From the NCBI GenBank assembly GCA_008704415.1, contig VXIS01000051.1, positions 62,001 to 126,000 on the forward strand: DNA of 64,000 bases, given 5' to 3'. Position 1 is the stretch's first letter. Each line of letters opens with the position of its first letter. Below the pieces are notes generated by a model. That model saw only the letters and a program-made list of their open reading frames with translations, was not told the origin of the DNA and made no database searches. This stretch comes from Sphaerosporella brunnea (Eukaryota; Ascomycota; Pezizomycetes; Pezizales; Pyronemataceae). A program made the position numbers and the translations under genes. Below are positions 1 through 12,654 of this stretch, piece after piece.

Positions 1-603
1 GACTAGCCCTTCGATGGTATACAATTGAGGTGAGCTGTTCATTGAGTTGGCGGGAAACAAACACACGCGTACGGAAGCTTATCAGGCGGGTAGGAACCTC
101 ATACCTCCGTGTGACCATGTACATTAAGTAGCTTTAATTTTTGAAAGTCTATTTCCTTTGCGGATTGGAGCATGAAGCTTCCTTCCCTACAGTAGGTAGA
201 ACTCCCCATTCGAATCGAGCAGCGCGCCCACCGAGTGATCCGCTGCGAGCCCAACCCTAATCCATCGGCATTTTACCGCTTGCAGGGAACACGGCGGCAA
301 CGATCGTCGTTGCCCAAGCACAACTAGTACTCGAGTACAAGCAAGCCAACTTGGCGAAAACAGGATAGGGCGCGGCGGCTGTTTGTGTCGTCGTCGTCCT
401 TCAACAGCCACCCTCTTTTTTTTTCCTTTGCTGCTTTCTTTACTCTTGCTGTTCCTCGTGTCTTTCGCTTCTTCCTGGAGTAGGTGCTTAGTTGGCTACT
501 GCTCTCTGCTCTCTAGATACGCCAGATCAACGTCGCGGTGGTGATCTGTTCATATAATTAAGTGCTAGGATCACCGCGAATCACCACCCCCGAAGATACC
601 ACA
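1..603. other. Upstream flank of the glucanase gene
   Basis: No gene recognised. It is the probable promoter and leader of the glucanase gene at 604, with a pyrimidine-rich stretch (about 410-470) before the start. Short open frames on the minus strand have no family resemblance. Confidence 0.5.
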
Positions 604-3416
604 ATGGCTCCCTACGCGGTCTCTGGCGGCCGCATTGAGACTTCGGAGAGACGATCAAAATCGCGACGGAGAGCGGCAGATGAGGACGAGGAGGTCGACA
701 CGCCGCGGCGCCGCAGCACCCATCGACGACGGGACTCTACGAATGAGCATTCTACATCGCGGCCTCGGACGAGTCGTGCCACAGCGGCGGGGGATAGAGA
801 GGAGGAAGCTTCTCGGCGTCGCAGCACCCACCGACACTCGACGTCAAGGCCTAGGGAATCGTTGTCCAGACCTAGGGAGTCACGGCATTCTTCGTCAAGA
901 CCTAGAACTGCGACAGCAGCGGCGTCGGGAGAGTCGTCGAGACCTAGGAGGGAATCTTCATCACGGCCCAGGAGGGAGTCTTCTTCGAGACCTCAGACCG
1001 CAGGGGATGCGTCGTCACGGCCAAGAACGGGGCGGAGTCGTAGAACGTCGCAGAGTCCCACGAAGAAACCGGCACCTATTGCCACGGCTGCACCTAGAGA
1101 AGCACCTAGAGCTCATACGTATAGATATGAGCCTCTGCCACCGACGGTGAGAGCTGTTGGTGGGGATCAACCCGCCCGGAGGAGCCGGTATGACGATGAA
1201 CCTCAGAGGACCTATGATGGCACTGGGGAAACGCCGGACGCGAGGTTGATGGGCGGTTTGGCAGATGCAGAACCAGGGCCGGAGCCGGAGCCAGCACTGG
1301 AAAGGGGCGCTGGGGAGAGCCGGAGTCGTAGGTCGAGGTCTGCTCCTGGTGGAGGAGCTGCCGCTAGTGCTAAGAGCACTTCCCGAGGGCGGAGCGGAAA
1401 AAATACTTCGATTTTGGCAATTTTGTCTGGGCTTGGTGGTGCTGCAAGAAGTAGGGCGGCGGAAAATCGACCGGTTTCTATGGATTCGATGGAATCTGGA
1501 GATCCTAAGGGGGCTGCAGTCAAGAAAAGACAGTGCGGCAGATGCTTTTGTAGGACCCCGCACAAAGAATTGGCTGGAACTGTCTTCTCTAACTTAATAC
1601 ACAGGGATTCTGCTGGCCGTGACCATCATCTTGCTTATCATCATTATTCCAGTGGCGGTCGTGGTCTCGAAGAAGAAGGGTACGGCGTCAAGTTCGAATA
1701 ACAGCACGGGGAAGTATGGGGAGGAGAGTAAACTGCCCGATGCAAGCACTATTCCGGTGAGTACGTTTGGTCACGGCAACGTTTCCGAGACTGACAGGGG
1801 CAGACCGAGTATAAGAACACTTACCTCGATCCCTACACATGGCTGGACACTACGGATTTCAACCTCACCTTTACATCCCAGATGGTTGGTGGGCTGTCGG
1901 TCATGGGTTTATTCAACGACTATGATGACACCACTCGAGCGAACGATAATGTGCCTCCCTTAAACGAACCTTTTCCTTACGGCAAGATGCCAATACGAGG
2001 CGTCAATGTTGGCGGCTGGCTGATTTTAGAACCATTCATCACTCCATCATACTTTGAGAAGTATGCCAATCAAGGAGTAGTTGACGAGTCTACACTCAGC
2101 AAAAAGCTCGGAGCCACCGAGGCGAAGCAAACGATTGAGACCCATTACAAGAACTTTGTGACGGAGTCGACCTTCAAGGAAATCCGTGATGCTGGATTGG
2201 ACCATGTTCGTATCCCCTTCGGATACTGGGCTGTCCGAGTCTACGATGGTGATCCATTTGTACCCAACGTAGCATGGCGATATCTGCTTAGGGCAATCGA
2301 GTGGGCTCGGAAATACGGACTCCGAGTAAAGCTCGACCTACATAGTGCTCCTGGAGGCCAGAATGGATGGAATCACAGTGGAATGCAAGGTGTGATGAAT
2401 TGGCTCAGTAACACGACTGAGGGCAGACAGTACGGCCAAGATACATTGGAAATCCACAATCAGCTTTCCCAATTCTTTGCACAGCCACGTTACAAAAATA
2501 TAGTCACCTTGTACGGTCTTGTGAATGAACCCAAGATGACCGCTTTGGATCCGAATACTGTGATCACCTGGAGCGAGGAAGCCTACAAAGTTGTGCGCAA
2601 AAATGGGTACAATGGATACATCGTCTTTGGAGACGGCTTCCGAGGGCTGGCGACATGGAAAGGTGCATTTGAGGGGTACAGCGATATGGTCCTGGACGTC
2701 CACCAGTACGTCATTTTCAACGTGAACCTAATATCCTTCACCCATTCGAAGAAAATCGACTTCGCTTGCAACGCCTGGGGCAACCAGATGACTACCAGCG
2801 TGAATACTGCTACCGGGTGAGTGAATGTTTGGGACGATCCCCTTACATAAGTATATAGTTTTAACATTCGATGCAGATTTGGTCCGACGATAGTAGGCGA
2901 ATGGGGTCAGGCAGACACTGATTGCACTCCGTATTTGAACAACGTAACGTTTCCTCGACCTGTCCAACCGTATTTGGCGGGTTGCTAACGATGACCAAGG
3001 TTGGAGTCGGTTCGCGATGGGAGGGCACGCTCAATCTCCCGGCCGCCGCAGATCAGGTCCTCATTCCGCAATGTCCTGGAGGAAAGGGATGTAACTGCAC
3101 AATGCCGAATGGCAGTCCCTCCGACTATCCAGACGCATACCGACAATTCCTCTTGATGTTCGCGGAAGGTGCGTTCTGACATTTCTTTCGCGCGTTTCGG
3201 GCCTCAGCTAAATCATCGTCAGCCCAAATGAATGCATTCGAGAAAGGGTGGGGATGGTTGTACTGGACCTGGGACACCGAGAGTGCCACTCAATGGTCCT
3301 ACAAGAAGAGTCTCGCCGCCCAGATAGTACCACAGAAGGCGTACTCACGCTCGTTCAACTGCGATTCGAACATTCCCGATTTCGCCTCTATGGGACTGAC
3401 CGAAAACGACTCATGA
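604..3416 (+). CDS. exgD: Membrane-anchored glucan 1,3-beta-glucosidase (GH5, exgD type)
   Basis: Six exons: 604-1549, 1605-1756, 1804-2816, 2877-2943, 3000-3168, 3223-3416, giving about 846 aa, the usual size of Aspergillus ExgD-like proteins. All phases close. Residues 1-315 are a basic, Ser/Arg-rich cytoplasmic tail with repeated SRPR(E/T) units. Exon joining creates WILLAVTIILLIIIIPVAVVV at about 316-336, a single type II membrane anchor followed by KKK. The GH5 domain follows: RGVNVGGW, the acid/base Glu in LVNEPK (about E608) and the nucleophile Glu in VGEWGQ (about E712). Known role of the family: hydrolysis of beta-1,3-glucan at the cell surface during wall remodelling. The start at 604 (ACAATGG) is the first good ATG; the frame is open slightly further upstream without one. 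The third exon could begin at 1798 instead of 1804; 1804 was preferred because CTGAC at 1791 needs spacing from the acceptor. Confidence 0.9.
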
Positions 3417-5595
3417 TTGCCGATAATTCTATTTGCGTTGCTTTTCGTTGACCGGCCGGGAGTATGGTGTTTTTTTTTGTTTTTTTTCGTTTTCTTCGGA
3501 ACGATGGAGTCTGGGCTAATGATCACGTACGGGTATTGTTGACTAGCATCGCGTGTGATCGCGATCGCACTTGCTTTTTCTTTTCGTCCCTTTTTTTTTT
3601 TCTTTTTTTTTTCTTCTTCGCGTGTGGTAATTAATTGGAGGGAAACTGACGGCTGGGTGGTTGCCGAAAACGCGGAGAAAAGGCGCCAGGCACGGGCACA
3701 AGGGTTGGATAGACGAACCCCAGATTTTCGGGTCACTGTGGCCCTAGCTTAACGGTCGTTCCGCTCAGAGCTGAGCATGCCGGCACCGCAGCTTTCGGCG
3801 GTTGCTTTGCATTCGGTTGTCGTTTTCGTCTGTTTAATTTGCTTTGCTGCATACATGATAGAGCATATCCAGGCGTGTACACGTATTGTATCATAGTATC
3901 AGACTTGCTGTAGATATCCCCTCGATAGATATGGAGAAAAACGCTCCGCGAATATACCTGCGAGATATGTATGGATATGGATCCAATCGCACAAAGATAC
4001 GTAATCTCAAAGTCCCGCAGGGCCGAGCGCAGAGTTGTTCCGAGAAGGAGCAGCATCTCTTTGTGAGACGTCAACGTTCGTTCGTTCGCTCGTTCGTTCG
4101 TTGCGTTTGTTCTTCTTCCTTGTCGATGACCCACTCCATCCCATCCATCGGTTGGAAAAAAGTCTCGGTGGACATCTGCAGCCGAGTTGCATGGATCGAT
4201 CGCTGCATGTGACTGACTGTTCCGAAGCGGAGCTGCAGCACGAGACCTTCAAGCCTCGACGACTCTACATACTTGTCTGCGCAGCCAACTCCGCGGCTGC
4301 GTTCGCTTTGTCATGGAGGACAGAGCGTAGGTAGTATGCAACTCGGGCCGAGCGGAAGGCCGTGAAAAAGGCTCATTGTGAGACCAGTGCGGCGCAACGC
4401 AGCACCGTGTCCCGAAGGACGCCAGTGTTCGGGGTGTCAGATCGATCTATCTATTTTGAGGTTGCAGCAGCGCTGTGCAGCATCAGCAGCCAGGCGTCTG
4501 TTTGATTCCAACGGACGGATATGTATGCGCGGTTTTTTTTCCATTGTTCGTGACGGGGCGGGGCGGATCCGGAGCCTCGTTTCAGGTGTCGTAACGTCCG
4601 AGATTTTCCCCCCCACACCGCATCCATCCGGATTAACGGCGCTACCTACCGTGTACCCATTCTACACTACAGCGACCTACTGCTACTCCACCCGCTGACT
4701 GAACCCGTAACCACGCTGCACCGCCTTCCGTGAGACCTCTCCGGCTTCTGCTCTTGCCTAGGCAAAGGCTTAACGCCCCTCCTAACACTTGCCGCTGCCG
4801 TCAACTGCCCTCCCCCCCCCTCCAACATCCCCAGGCCTGCCCCCCACTATAGTTATCGCCAATCCCGCCGCTTTCCAAGGAGGGGCTTTGCCGGATTGTT
4901 TCGTTTTCGTTGTTGTTGTCGTTGCTGCGTTTTTGCTGGCGTATCTAGCAGCCGTGAGTCGCCCTTAGTACATAGCTATCGCAGAGGCCCCCCCCTCCCA
5001 CATGGCGATGCGGTGGAGGTCGCTGCTGCTGCAGCTGGGTCCTCTCCCGAGAACTCCCGGGCACAGCTCAGCCGGCATTGGCTCGGTACTGTGGCCTCTG
5101 CCCTCAGACGCGCTCTGCTCCGGTCGCCCTGCTGCGCTCGCGACGTCAAAATCAATCCGGTTTCATCCGACCGCAACCAATGGACGCAGGCGCAATCGAC
5201 CGAAAGAGCTGCCGCTCTCGGCTGCCCGTCGCCTAGCAGCATCGCGATCAGCGTCAGCAGCATCCGTGGTGGCGGCCAGAAGGACAGGCATCGTCGTCTG
5301 CAGCCAGGCCTCGGGCGAACAATCCTGGTGCTTGGATACCCGACCGCCTGCTGCGGCTGCTGTTGAGCGGCGCCTGCGTTGCTGCCGGAGTCAACCGCCC
5401 GCCACCATTTCCTGCTGCACAGGGAGCCACTACCCCAGGATCCCGCACCCCAGCCCCAGCCCCAGCCAATGTGCGCCATTAGACCCGCTGCTCCTCCTCC
5501 TCCCTGTGCTGCCTGCTTCCGAACCCCCCCCAGCCGTCTGCCTTCGACATCCCCCGAACTTGCCTTTGCCTGGCTGCATTTCGAATATCACGAAA
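3417..5595. other. Intergenic and PEPCK promoter/leader region
   Basis: No gene recognised in 2.2 kb. It holds T-rich runs (about 3468-3490 and 3589-3612), a short TTCG repeat (about 4076-4104) and a very CT/C-rich stretch (about 4740-5560) just before the PEPCK start. CT-rich leaders are common upstream of highly expressed fungal genes. Open frames here on both strands have biased composition and no recognisable domain. Confidence 0.5.
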
Positions 5596-7776
5596 ATGGC
5601 TTCCGAGAATGCAACCGCTTCACGCGGTATAAAGGCCACTGCGGCCCCCGTCCCTGGGGCTTCTTTGAATCATCCAGCATCTCCCACTGCAGCAGCCAAC
5701 GGCGCTACATCTTCTCCTTTGATCTCTACCCGCGTCCAGCGTCCCGCACACTTCCCAAACCGCTCACATATCAACACTGGAATCGTCAACGGAAATATCA
5801 ATACCCAAAAAAAACGCACAATGGTCTCCATTACTCCCCACTCGGTGAACCGCACATCTCTGCACCCCCACGGTGTACAGTACGTCTTTCCATGCGATTC
5901 TTGGAACCCCCGCCCCCAAGAGCTTTTTCGGCTGGAACGGTCTACTGACGTCACTATCAAAACAGACCTCGTGAGCACACTGAAATCGAGGAAGCCCTTC
6001 ACGAGCGTGCCCACATTGACTACGACCGTGTGGCGATTGTTCGTATACATCTTAAGCTTCCTGGAGCTTCTGCTTACACCTAGCTCCAGATCCAACACCC
6101 TTCCGTGGCCGCTTTGTACGAAGATGCCCTTGTGTACGAGACCGGAACTGCCATCACCTCCTCTGGAGCTCTGACTGCCTACTCCGGAACTAAGACTGGC
6201 CGTTCTCCTGGTGACAAGCGCATTGTCGAGGAGCCCTCTTCAAAGGACGAGATTTGGTGGGGACCTGTCAACAAGCCCATGAGTCCCGAGGTACCTTGAA
6301 ACCTGCTTCCACCCTTGTCTGGCCCCTGCGCCTAGACTCGGGAAACCGCAGATCACGTGCTAATGACGTTGCACAGGTTTGGCGCATTAACCGAGAACGT
6401 GCCGTGGACTACCTGAACACCAGAAATCGCATCTACGTGGTGGACGGTTTTGCCGGATGGGACGAGCGCTACAGGATCAACGTCCGTGTCGTGTGCGCTC
6501 GCGCATACCATGCGTTGTTCATGCGCAACATGCTCATCCGTCCCAAGCCGGAGGAGCTGGTGCACTTCGAGCCCGATTACACCATCTACAACGCCGGATC
6601 CTGTAAGTGGTCTTTTTCGGTGTCATCGCGTGGGATTTCGTGCTGATCGGCTTGCCAGTCCCCGCCAACAGATGGACCACCGGTATGACCTCGTCCACCT
6701 CGGTGGCGATCAACTTCGCCGAGAAGGAGATGGTTATCCTCGGAACCGAGTACGCTGGTGAAATGAAGAAGGGAATCTTCACCGTTCTATTTTACGAGAT
6801 GCCCGTCAAGCACAATGTGCTTACTCTCCACTCGTCCGCAAACCAGGGCAAGAATGGGGACGTCACCCTCTTCTTCGGTCTGTCTGGTACCGGAAAGACC
6901 ACCCTTTCCGCTGACCCGAACCGTGCCCTGATCGGCGACGACGAGCACTGCTGGACCGACGCTGGTGTCTTCAACATTGAGGGAGGTTGCTACGCTAAGT
7001 GTGTTGGTCTGTCCGCCGAGAAGGAGCCTGACATCTACAACGCCATCCGCTTCGGATCCGTCCTCGAGAACGTTGTTTTCAACCCCGAGACCCGTGAGGT
7101 TGATTACGACGACGTCACCCTGACCGAGAACACTCGCTGTGCCTACCCCATCGAGTACATTCCCAACGTCAAGCTCCCCTGCATCAGCGACGGGCACCCC
7201 AACAACTTGATACTCCTCACTTGCGATGGCTCCGGTATTCTGCCTCCCGTCTCCAAGCTCACCCCCGAGACGGTTTCCTATCACTTCATCTCCGGATACA
7301 CCTCCAAGATGAGCGGAACCGAGGACGGTGTCACCGAGCCCACCGCCACCTTCTCTGCCTGCTTCGGCCAGCCTTTCCTCGCTCTGCATCCCATGCGCTA
7401 CGCCAAGATGCTTGCCGAGAAGATCCAGGAGCACGGCGCCAACGCCTGGTTGATCAACACTGGTTGGACTGGTCAGTCTCAGGCCACCGGCGGCAAGCGT
7501 TGCCCGCTTAAGTACACCCGTGCTATTCTCGACGCCATCCACAGCGGCGAGCTCGCCAAGGCCGAGTACGAGAACTACCCCATTTTCAACCTCGCGATCC
7601 CCAAGAGTTGCCCCGGCGTGCCCTCCCAGATCCTCAACCCTAAGGGCGTCTGGAAGGCGTCCGAGGAAAACTACCTCGACGAGGCGAAGAAGCTGGCTCT
7701 CAAGTTCCAGGAGAACTTCAAGAAGTACCAAGACGGTGTCACCAAGGAGGTCATCGCTGCTGGACCCCAGATCTAA
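5596..7776 (+). CDS. acuF: Phosphoenolpyruvate carboxykinase (ATP)
   Basis: Five exons: 5596-5879, 5966-6038, 6090-6290, 6377-6602, 6659-7776; all phases close and give 633 aa. The enzyme converts oxaloacetate plus ATP to PEP, the first committed step of gluconeogenesis, in the cytosol. Visible signatures: P-loop GLSGTGKTT (Lys about 341), [30 protein letters not shown] and the C-terminal EVIAAGPQI. Joined exons 1-3 read [20 protein letters not shown] and then [19 protein letters not shown], as in the family. The second intron uses an unusual GTTCGT donor. A second in-frame ATG at 5821 (CACAATGG context) gives 558 aa, closer to yeast Pck1 length; the extra 75 N-terminal residues are Ser/Ala/Asn rich and unconserved as far as I recall. 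Either start is possible. Codons are strongly biased to C at third position, fitting high expression. Confidence 0.95.
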
Positions 7777-8735
7777 GTTTGAGATGCGCAAAACGGTGTT
7801 CTTTCTTTTTGTCATCATTTTCTGTATTGGGATTTTGTTTTCTTTTTTGGGAAAGGCGTCTAGAAGCTGCTCCTCGATTGGGGGGCAAATGGGATTGATT
7901 GATTGTGATACACGATGGGAGGAAGCAGTGCGATTGGAGTTTCATTTGTTTATTTTAACGGCGATATGGTTTTATTTTTTTATTAGGCATTGTATAATTT
8001 TGGTTTGAATGATAAGGTTGGACGGGATTTTTTCACCCATAGAGAGAGTTCTTCTGTTTCCTTGTGGATTGCCTTGGCTTGCCATGTGAATGGTAAAATC
8101 GGATGGCTGCAGGAAGCCTTGCGCTGCGGTTATCCGAGGGTGAAACGTGGCTGGGTGCCGGATCCGGTTGGCGGCATTGCTTTCGGAGAATTTTGGGTTT
8201 GCTTGCGTTTTGCTTAGCCGAAAAGCTGGGGTAAGAGGCTAAAGTACTGGCAAGCGGGTAGCGGAGCGGAGCCGGGGGATCGTGGTCTGATCAAGGGTTG
8301 TGGAGGATCAAGGGCTGTGGAGTGCCCCGCCCCTCCTGGCGGATGTGCGAACGGCACCGCAAGCAGCGATTCCCATACCGACGGAGGGCGGGGGATGTTG
8401 GTGAAATAGTTTGTCGCAGTAAAGAATGTAGCGGTACGCCTGGTATGGAAGGCACGGGGACGGTAGATTGCACCACATTAAATGGCCACTAGGTATACGG
8501 GAGGTATACAAGAACGAGTTACACATAGCCTCGCCAAAATTTTGTGTATATCTAGGCTTTCCCTTTAACGACAAGTCGTGTGTACTACGAGTACAGATCT
8601 ACCTGTGAAACGGACCCAATCATCTCGTCAACGGCCGCAGAAGTTGCAGGCATAAGTATCGTTGGAACCATACCACTTAAAGACTGTAGCTGCTTTGCCC
8701 ATAATTGGGACCGAAGTGATTGGTGGAGAGACATG

Positions 8736-8770
<35 letters not shown>

Positions 8771-9567
8771 GCTTTAGCATCTTGAACCTCGTCGCGGGAT
8801 ACAGTGCTGTGGAAATTCCCGGTCCCGGGTTCAGTGGTCTTCCTTCCACTTAGGCTGATCGGAATACCCCCACAGATCACCAAACCGATGAAGTAGTACT
8901 CCCATTGGTGGTCGCACTTGACGCCCAGGGAAACCCGGGGGGGTGGGGACGGGGAGCTCAGCGTCCATGGCGGCTTCCAGCCTGAGAACGCTCATCAGGG
9001 TCCCGGGCCTACTCTACTCGCTTTCTTCCTCTTCCTCCTCTTCGCTGTCTACCACTTCTCCTCCACTCCCGAACTCGGCCGTCGGTGTTATCGGGCGTGT
9101 ATGCACACAGAGCTGCGCCACACTCGCGAATCGCCACAACTGCCAGGTGGAACGAAAAGGGGGGGGGTGTCAGTCTACCGCGTTGAGGAGGGGTTGTCGA
9201 CCGGTCGACAACTCTAGAAGGTTCAGCCCTATGCAGATGTCCGTTCGTTCGTTCGTTCAGGCAAAAACCGCTCACGCGTTTGGCGATCTCGGGAGAGATC
9301 GGCTTGGGTTTTTGCTCACCCCCTTCACTTTTTTTTTTTTTTTTTTTTTTTTTTCCGGGCGGTAATGACCAACCGAACCGACCGACTGGAGAACAGGCGT
9401 AGAATCCTACCTTCGACTGTACTATAATGACCCAAAGTTTTATTGATATTGTGAAGAGGAAGACTGGGACGATTTATTGGACTCGGGGTCACCCGTTACA
9501 CAAGCCAGGTATGCTGACATAATCGCACCAACTGTGCAAACAATGTTCTATTATTGTAAGTCAGATA
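7777..9567. other. Intergenic with homopolymer tracts
   Basis: No gene recognised. It contains the PEPCK 3' flank, a 33-base A run (8736-8768), a 26-base T run (9329-9354) and a short TTCG repeat (about 9241-9260). The A run could be the tail of an old retroinsertion, but no element body was identified next to it. Confidence 0.5.
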
Positions 9568-9681
9568 CCGTATTATCCCGGTAATAAGGCAATGTCGCAA
9601 AGTGACTTGCCAGGAGGCTGAGTGACTTCCCCACAGAGCGCAGTGACTTTGCCACATTGCCTTATTACCGGGATATTACGG
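9568..9681. mobile_element. Short MITE with 40-bp inverted repeats, TA flanks
   Basis: The ends are near-perfect inverted repeats of about 40 bp. The left end starts CCGTATTATCCCGGTAATAA; the right end read on the other strand starts CCGTAATATCCCGGTAATAA and continues GGCAATGTGGCAAAGTCACT. TA lies directly outside both ends (9566-9567 and 9682-9683), as expected for Tc1/mariner-type insertion. There is no coding capacity. A longer relative with the same termini lies at 48131-48495. Confidence 0.8.
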
Positions 9682-10139
9682 TATGTGCACCAGCTCCCAA
9701 CGGTTGCAACGATTGTCTGCGCCACTCACTGACACAAGTAATGCCTGGCCTGCATGTAGCGCATGGCGCATGACATCGCCCCTCTGCAAGGTATCCATGC
9801 AGTGTGTACCTCAATGAAATGTTTCAGATTTCGCCAGAACTATCCCACTATGATATGACGGAGAGAGACTGTGTTAACAGCTTGTGTCTGCCTTTACCTC
9901 CGATTCTCAACCCCCATCGAAGCCCTCGATTCAACCCGTACTTTTATCTCTCGTCAACACCTGCAATGAACCTCACGAAAACTTCCACTGTGATAATTAA
10001 GGAGGAGTGGCTCCGAAGATTGAATGACGACCGTGAGGAGCTCAATCCTGAAAGGATATTCGCAGACAGACGGGAACAAACACCAACTTGAATATGTTTA
10101 TCCACGCTGGTCCAAGTATGCACTTTCACCAAAAAGACT

Positions 10140-11440
10140 TGTTTGTTAGAGATGCTCATAATGCCATATACTTTCAAGATTTGGGGTTGGATCCAGCTCA
10201 ATCGCTTCGAGAAATGCGTCCCACCTTCGTCAAGTGCTATTTCAAGGGATAATAAACGAACCGCAAAAAGAACAATTGGCCGTGTCATGCCAAGCAGGCT
10301 ATTCAGTCGATTTATTATCACGAAAGATATGAAAGAATACCGCCTACTACAAACCAGATTGTGGCAAAGGTAAGTAATTCCGCGCGTTGCCAATTCAAAG
10401 TTGTCAGTGGCTGAGATGGCCTAGATAATTAAGGATTTATCTTCGATACATATTCTGTCCGTTGAAGGCCATACGTTAACATCAATCGACCTGTTCTGCC
10501 TTTGGCGGCATGATAATAAGATGTGTTTACACGATCGATACCGTGTGCAACTTACGCTCATCCTACAGCTCATATAATATACGGCTAACAGACCGGGAGC
10601 CTTGATCGAATCGAGCTGCTGCTACAAGGGCACAAACGAGGTCCTCAAATACAAGGTTCATTATTTAGCGACCAGCCCAATTATGTACATTATTGACGGA
10701 TTGCATAGAATCTATACTTCACCCTCACTCGTAACACTTCGAGCCCAGAAGATGGTGATGTCCTTATTTTGGAGCTTGAAACCACTCTGTTGAAAGACGA
10801 GAGAAATATCAAGGAAAGGTAGGGAAGTCGTTTTCTTGAATCTCCTAACCTAGATCACTAAGTGTATGTGCACAGGGTAGTTTATACACTTCACCAGAGA
10901 GACAACCAACTTGCATACTATCCAATCCTATTGTTTTTGGCCTTGAAATTTGCATTCCGCGACGTATCCACCGTTCAAGGGTTCTTCTGACTCCGGTTAC
11001 CTGTCGACGACAATGTTCAACGCCAAACGCCGGAGATCAAGTTCAAAGATTCGGTCTTAGACATGCCAGTTTTCCGTGAAATTACGACAACATCGACTGG
11101 TTTTACTATCTCGAACACAGAAGCTTGGAGCTACGGAAGCATGTGCAGTGGTGCAAGGCAACTGGGAAGAAGCGCGGGGTTCAAGCAAGATACCACTCCT
11201 TATGACATGATACGAGGCGCAGCCAATAAAATTGAAGATATTATGTCCCCACCGACAGAACATCGTCAGCTCTGCGGCCTGTCTTCAGGAGGTACGGGCC
11301 CGTCGGCGTGCAAAACTATACGCGCCGTAGTTAGCAGGTATTTACTGACGAAAATAAAAAAAACCAGACACTCAAACACCTTACGATCAATTCAAAAAGC
11401 CAACATCCTTCATCACAGGGTATTATATTTCGCGACGAAA
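10140..11440 (+). pseudogene. Degenerate DUF3435 tyrosine recombinase (Starship-captain/Crypton type)
   Basis: Fragments in several frames follow the order of a DUF3435 protein. From about 10465 reads SIDLFCLWRHDNKMCLHD then RYRVQLTLILQLI, an in-frame stop (about 10577), and YTANRPGALIESSC, which holds the catalytic Arg box; then GTNEVLKYK. From about 10750 reads EDGDVLILELETTLLKDE, and from about 10905 NQLAYYPILLFLALKFAF. From about 11040 reads FKDSVLDMPVFRE, and from about 11195 TPYDMIRGAANKIEDI, matching the second catalytic box. Frameshifts and stops separate the pieces, so it is dead. The part before about 10430 is assigned only by position. DUF3435 proteins mobilise giant fungal Starship elements and also occur in smaller elements; which of these applies cannot be told here. 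Confidence 0.7.
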
Positions 11441-11829
11441 GTCTAATATGAACAAGTGGACACTCGAAGCCAAAGGTGCCGAGGTGAACCCACCGAAAGT
11501 CCTCGGACTTGCATCCACCGACGGGAACGTGGTGTGCCACAATCTATCTGCTGCTGTTAGGAAGGAGGTGAAACCGGTGGCGGGCGAAGTGGTGGTGGCC
11601 CGGGAGGGTGGTCTAAGATTAGGCTTAGATTCAACCAAAGAAAGAATCCCTATGTGCCACGCTGGGGCAGTCTCCTTTTATGGTAACAGCTTGAACAAGG
11701 TGGGATCTCCATGGGCAAGGAAACACGTTCGAAAACATAGACTCCAGCAGCATTTAATACGCAACGAGAGCAAAGGGCGGGAGGGAGGAAATAAACAGGC
11801 ATATCTTTCAGAACACATCGACATCGACG

Positions 11830-12586
11830 ATGCTTAAACTTTTCATTGCGACTTTGATACCTGCTGGACTTGTCGACATCGCCAGCCTTACCTTGTTTTT
11901 TTTCTCGGAAACTCTCAGCGGAACGCACAAGGCGGTTGATGAGCCTTCCCGCGTTCGCATTATACATCTATGTCTTGTCGGAAACTGTGAACGCAACCTT
12001 CTGCGGCTGGGAACCCTCCCCGATTCCGATATTTCTCTACCACAGCTGTCGTTACTTCCGGCTTTTCGTTTTCTATATAGTCTATTTCCAAAGGGTCACT
12101 TTTGACTTATCAAGGCTGCGCCTGAACAATGCAGGTGCCCTGACATGGTTTTCATTTGGGCTTTTGAGCATGTGTGCCATCACGATATCACAATGTCTCA
12201 CAACGCATCGAGAGTATTTAGACTCCCGTACTCGTTGTCATAGAGCAGGATTGCTGACTTAGCCAGCGCCGCTGGACGAGTATCGTTGAGCACAATGGCC
12301 ATTTTTGTTCGTCCGATATGTGATCTTATATCCGTCGTTAAGACCAACTATGTTTCATCCATCATAATCCTCATTTTGCTTGCTCTGTCAGTCCTCGGCA
12401 TCGCACAAGTGGCGATTTACGTCGTTGAACAGGTATTTTGCACGATCTTCCCTTTTCCTTTTCATCGTCTGATTGTCGATGGTTTCTGTGGGAAGCGTCG
12501 GTTTAGCACTCATGTGTTACTCGGTAGATCGCTTTCGGAAAAGGAACGAACCTTGGGTCAGCGCGGATCTGGATAACTATCGAAGG
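11830..12586 (+). other. Possible multi-pass membrane protein gene or relic, unrecognised
   Basis: Frames in this stretch encode several hydrophobic segments, e.g. LPAFALYIYVLSETVNATF, RYFRLFVFYIVYF and SIIILILLALSVLGIAQVAI. They are followed after a plausible GTATTT donor (about 12432) by a hydrophilic end, VDRFRKRNEPWVSADLDNYR, and a stop near 12594. Possible splice sites exist, but the intron around 12230-12266 would be only about 35 nt, so I could not close a clean gene model. No family recognised. It sits between the recombinase relic and the LINE fragments and may itself be decaying. Confidence 0.3.
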
Positions 12587-12654
12587 GGATAGGATTTTAA
12601 TAATCCTACATTGTCGACATATCAATAATAACCCGATCACGTGACTCTCAACTT

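Noticed and set aside
635..1150. Overlapping Arg-rich frame within the glucanase first exon
   Set aside because: Out-of-frame reading of the SR-rich tail; ends without any continuation or motif.
6787..7818. 343-codon open frame on the minus strand opposite PEPCK
   Set aside because: It is a shadow caused by the strong C/G third-position bias of the PEPCK exon; composition is Gly/Val/Leu-rich with no domain.
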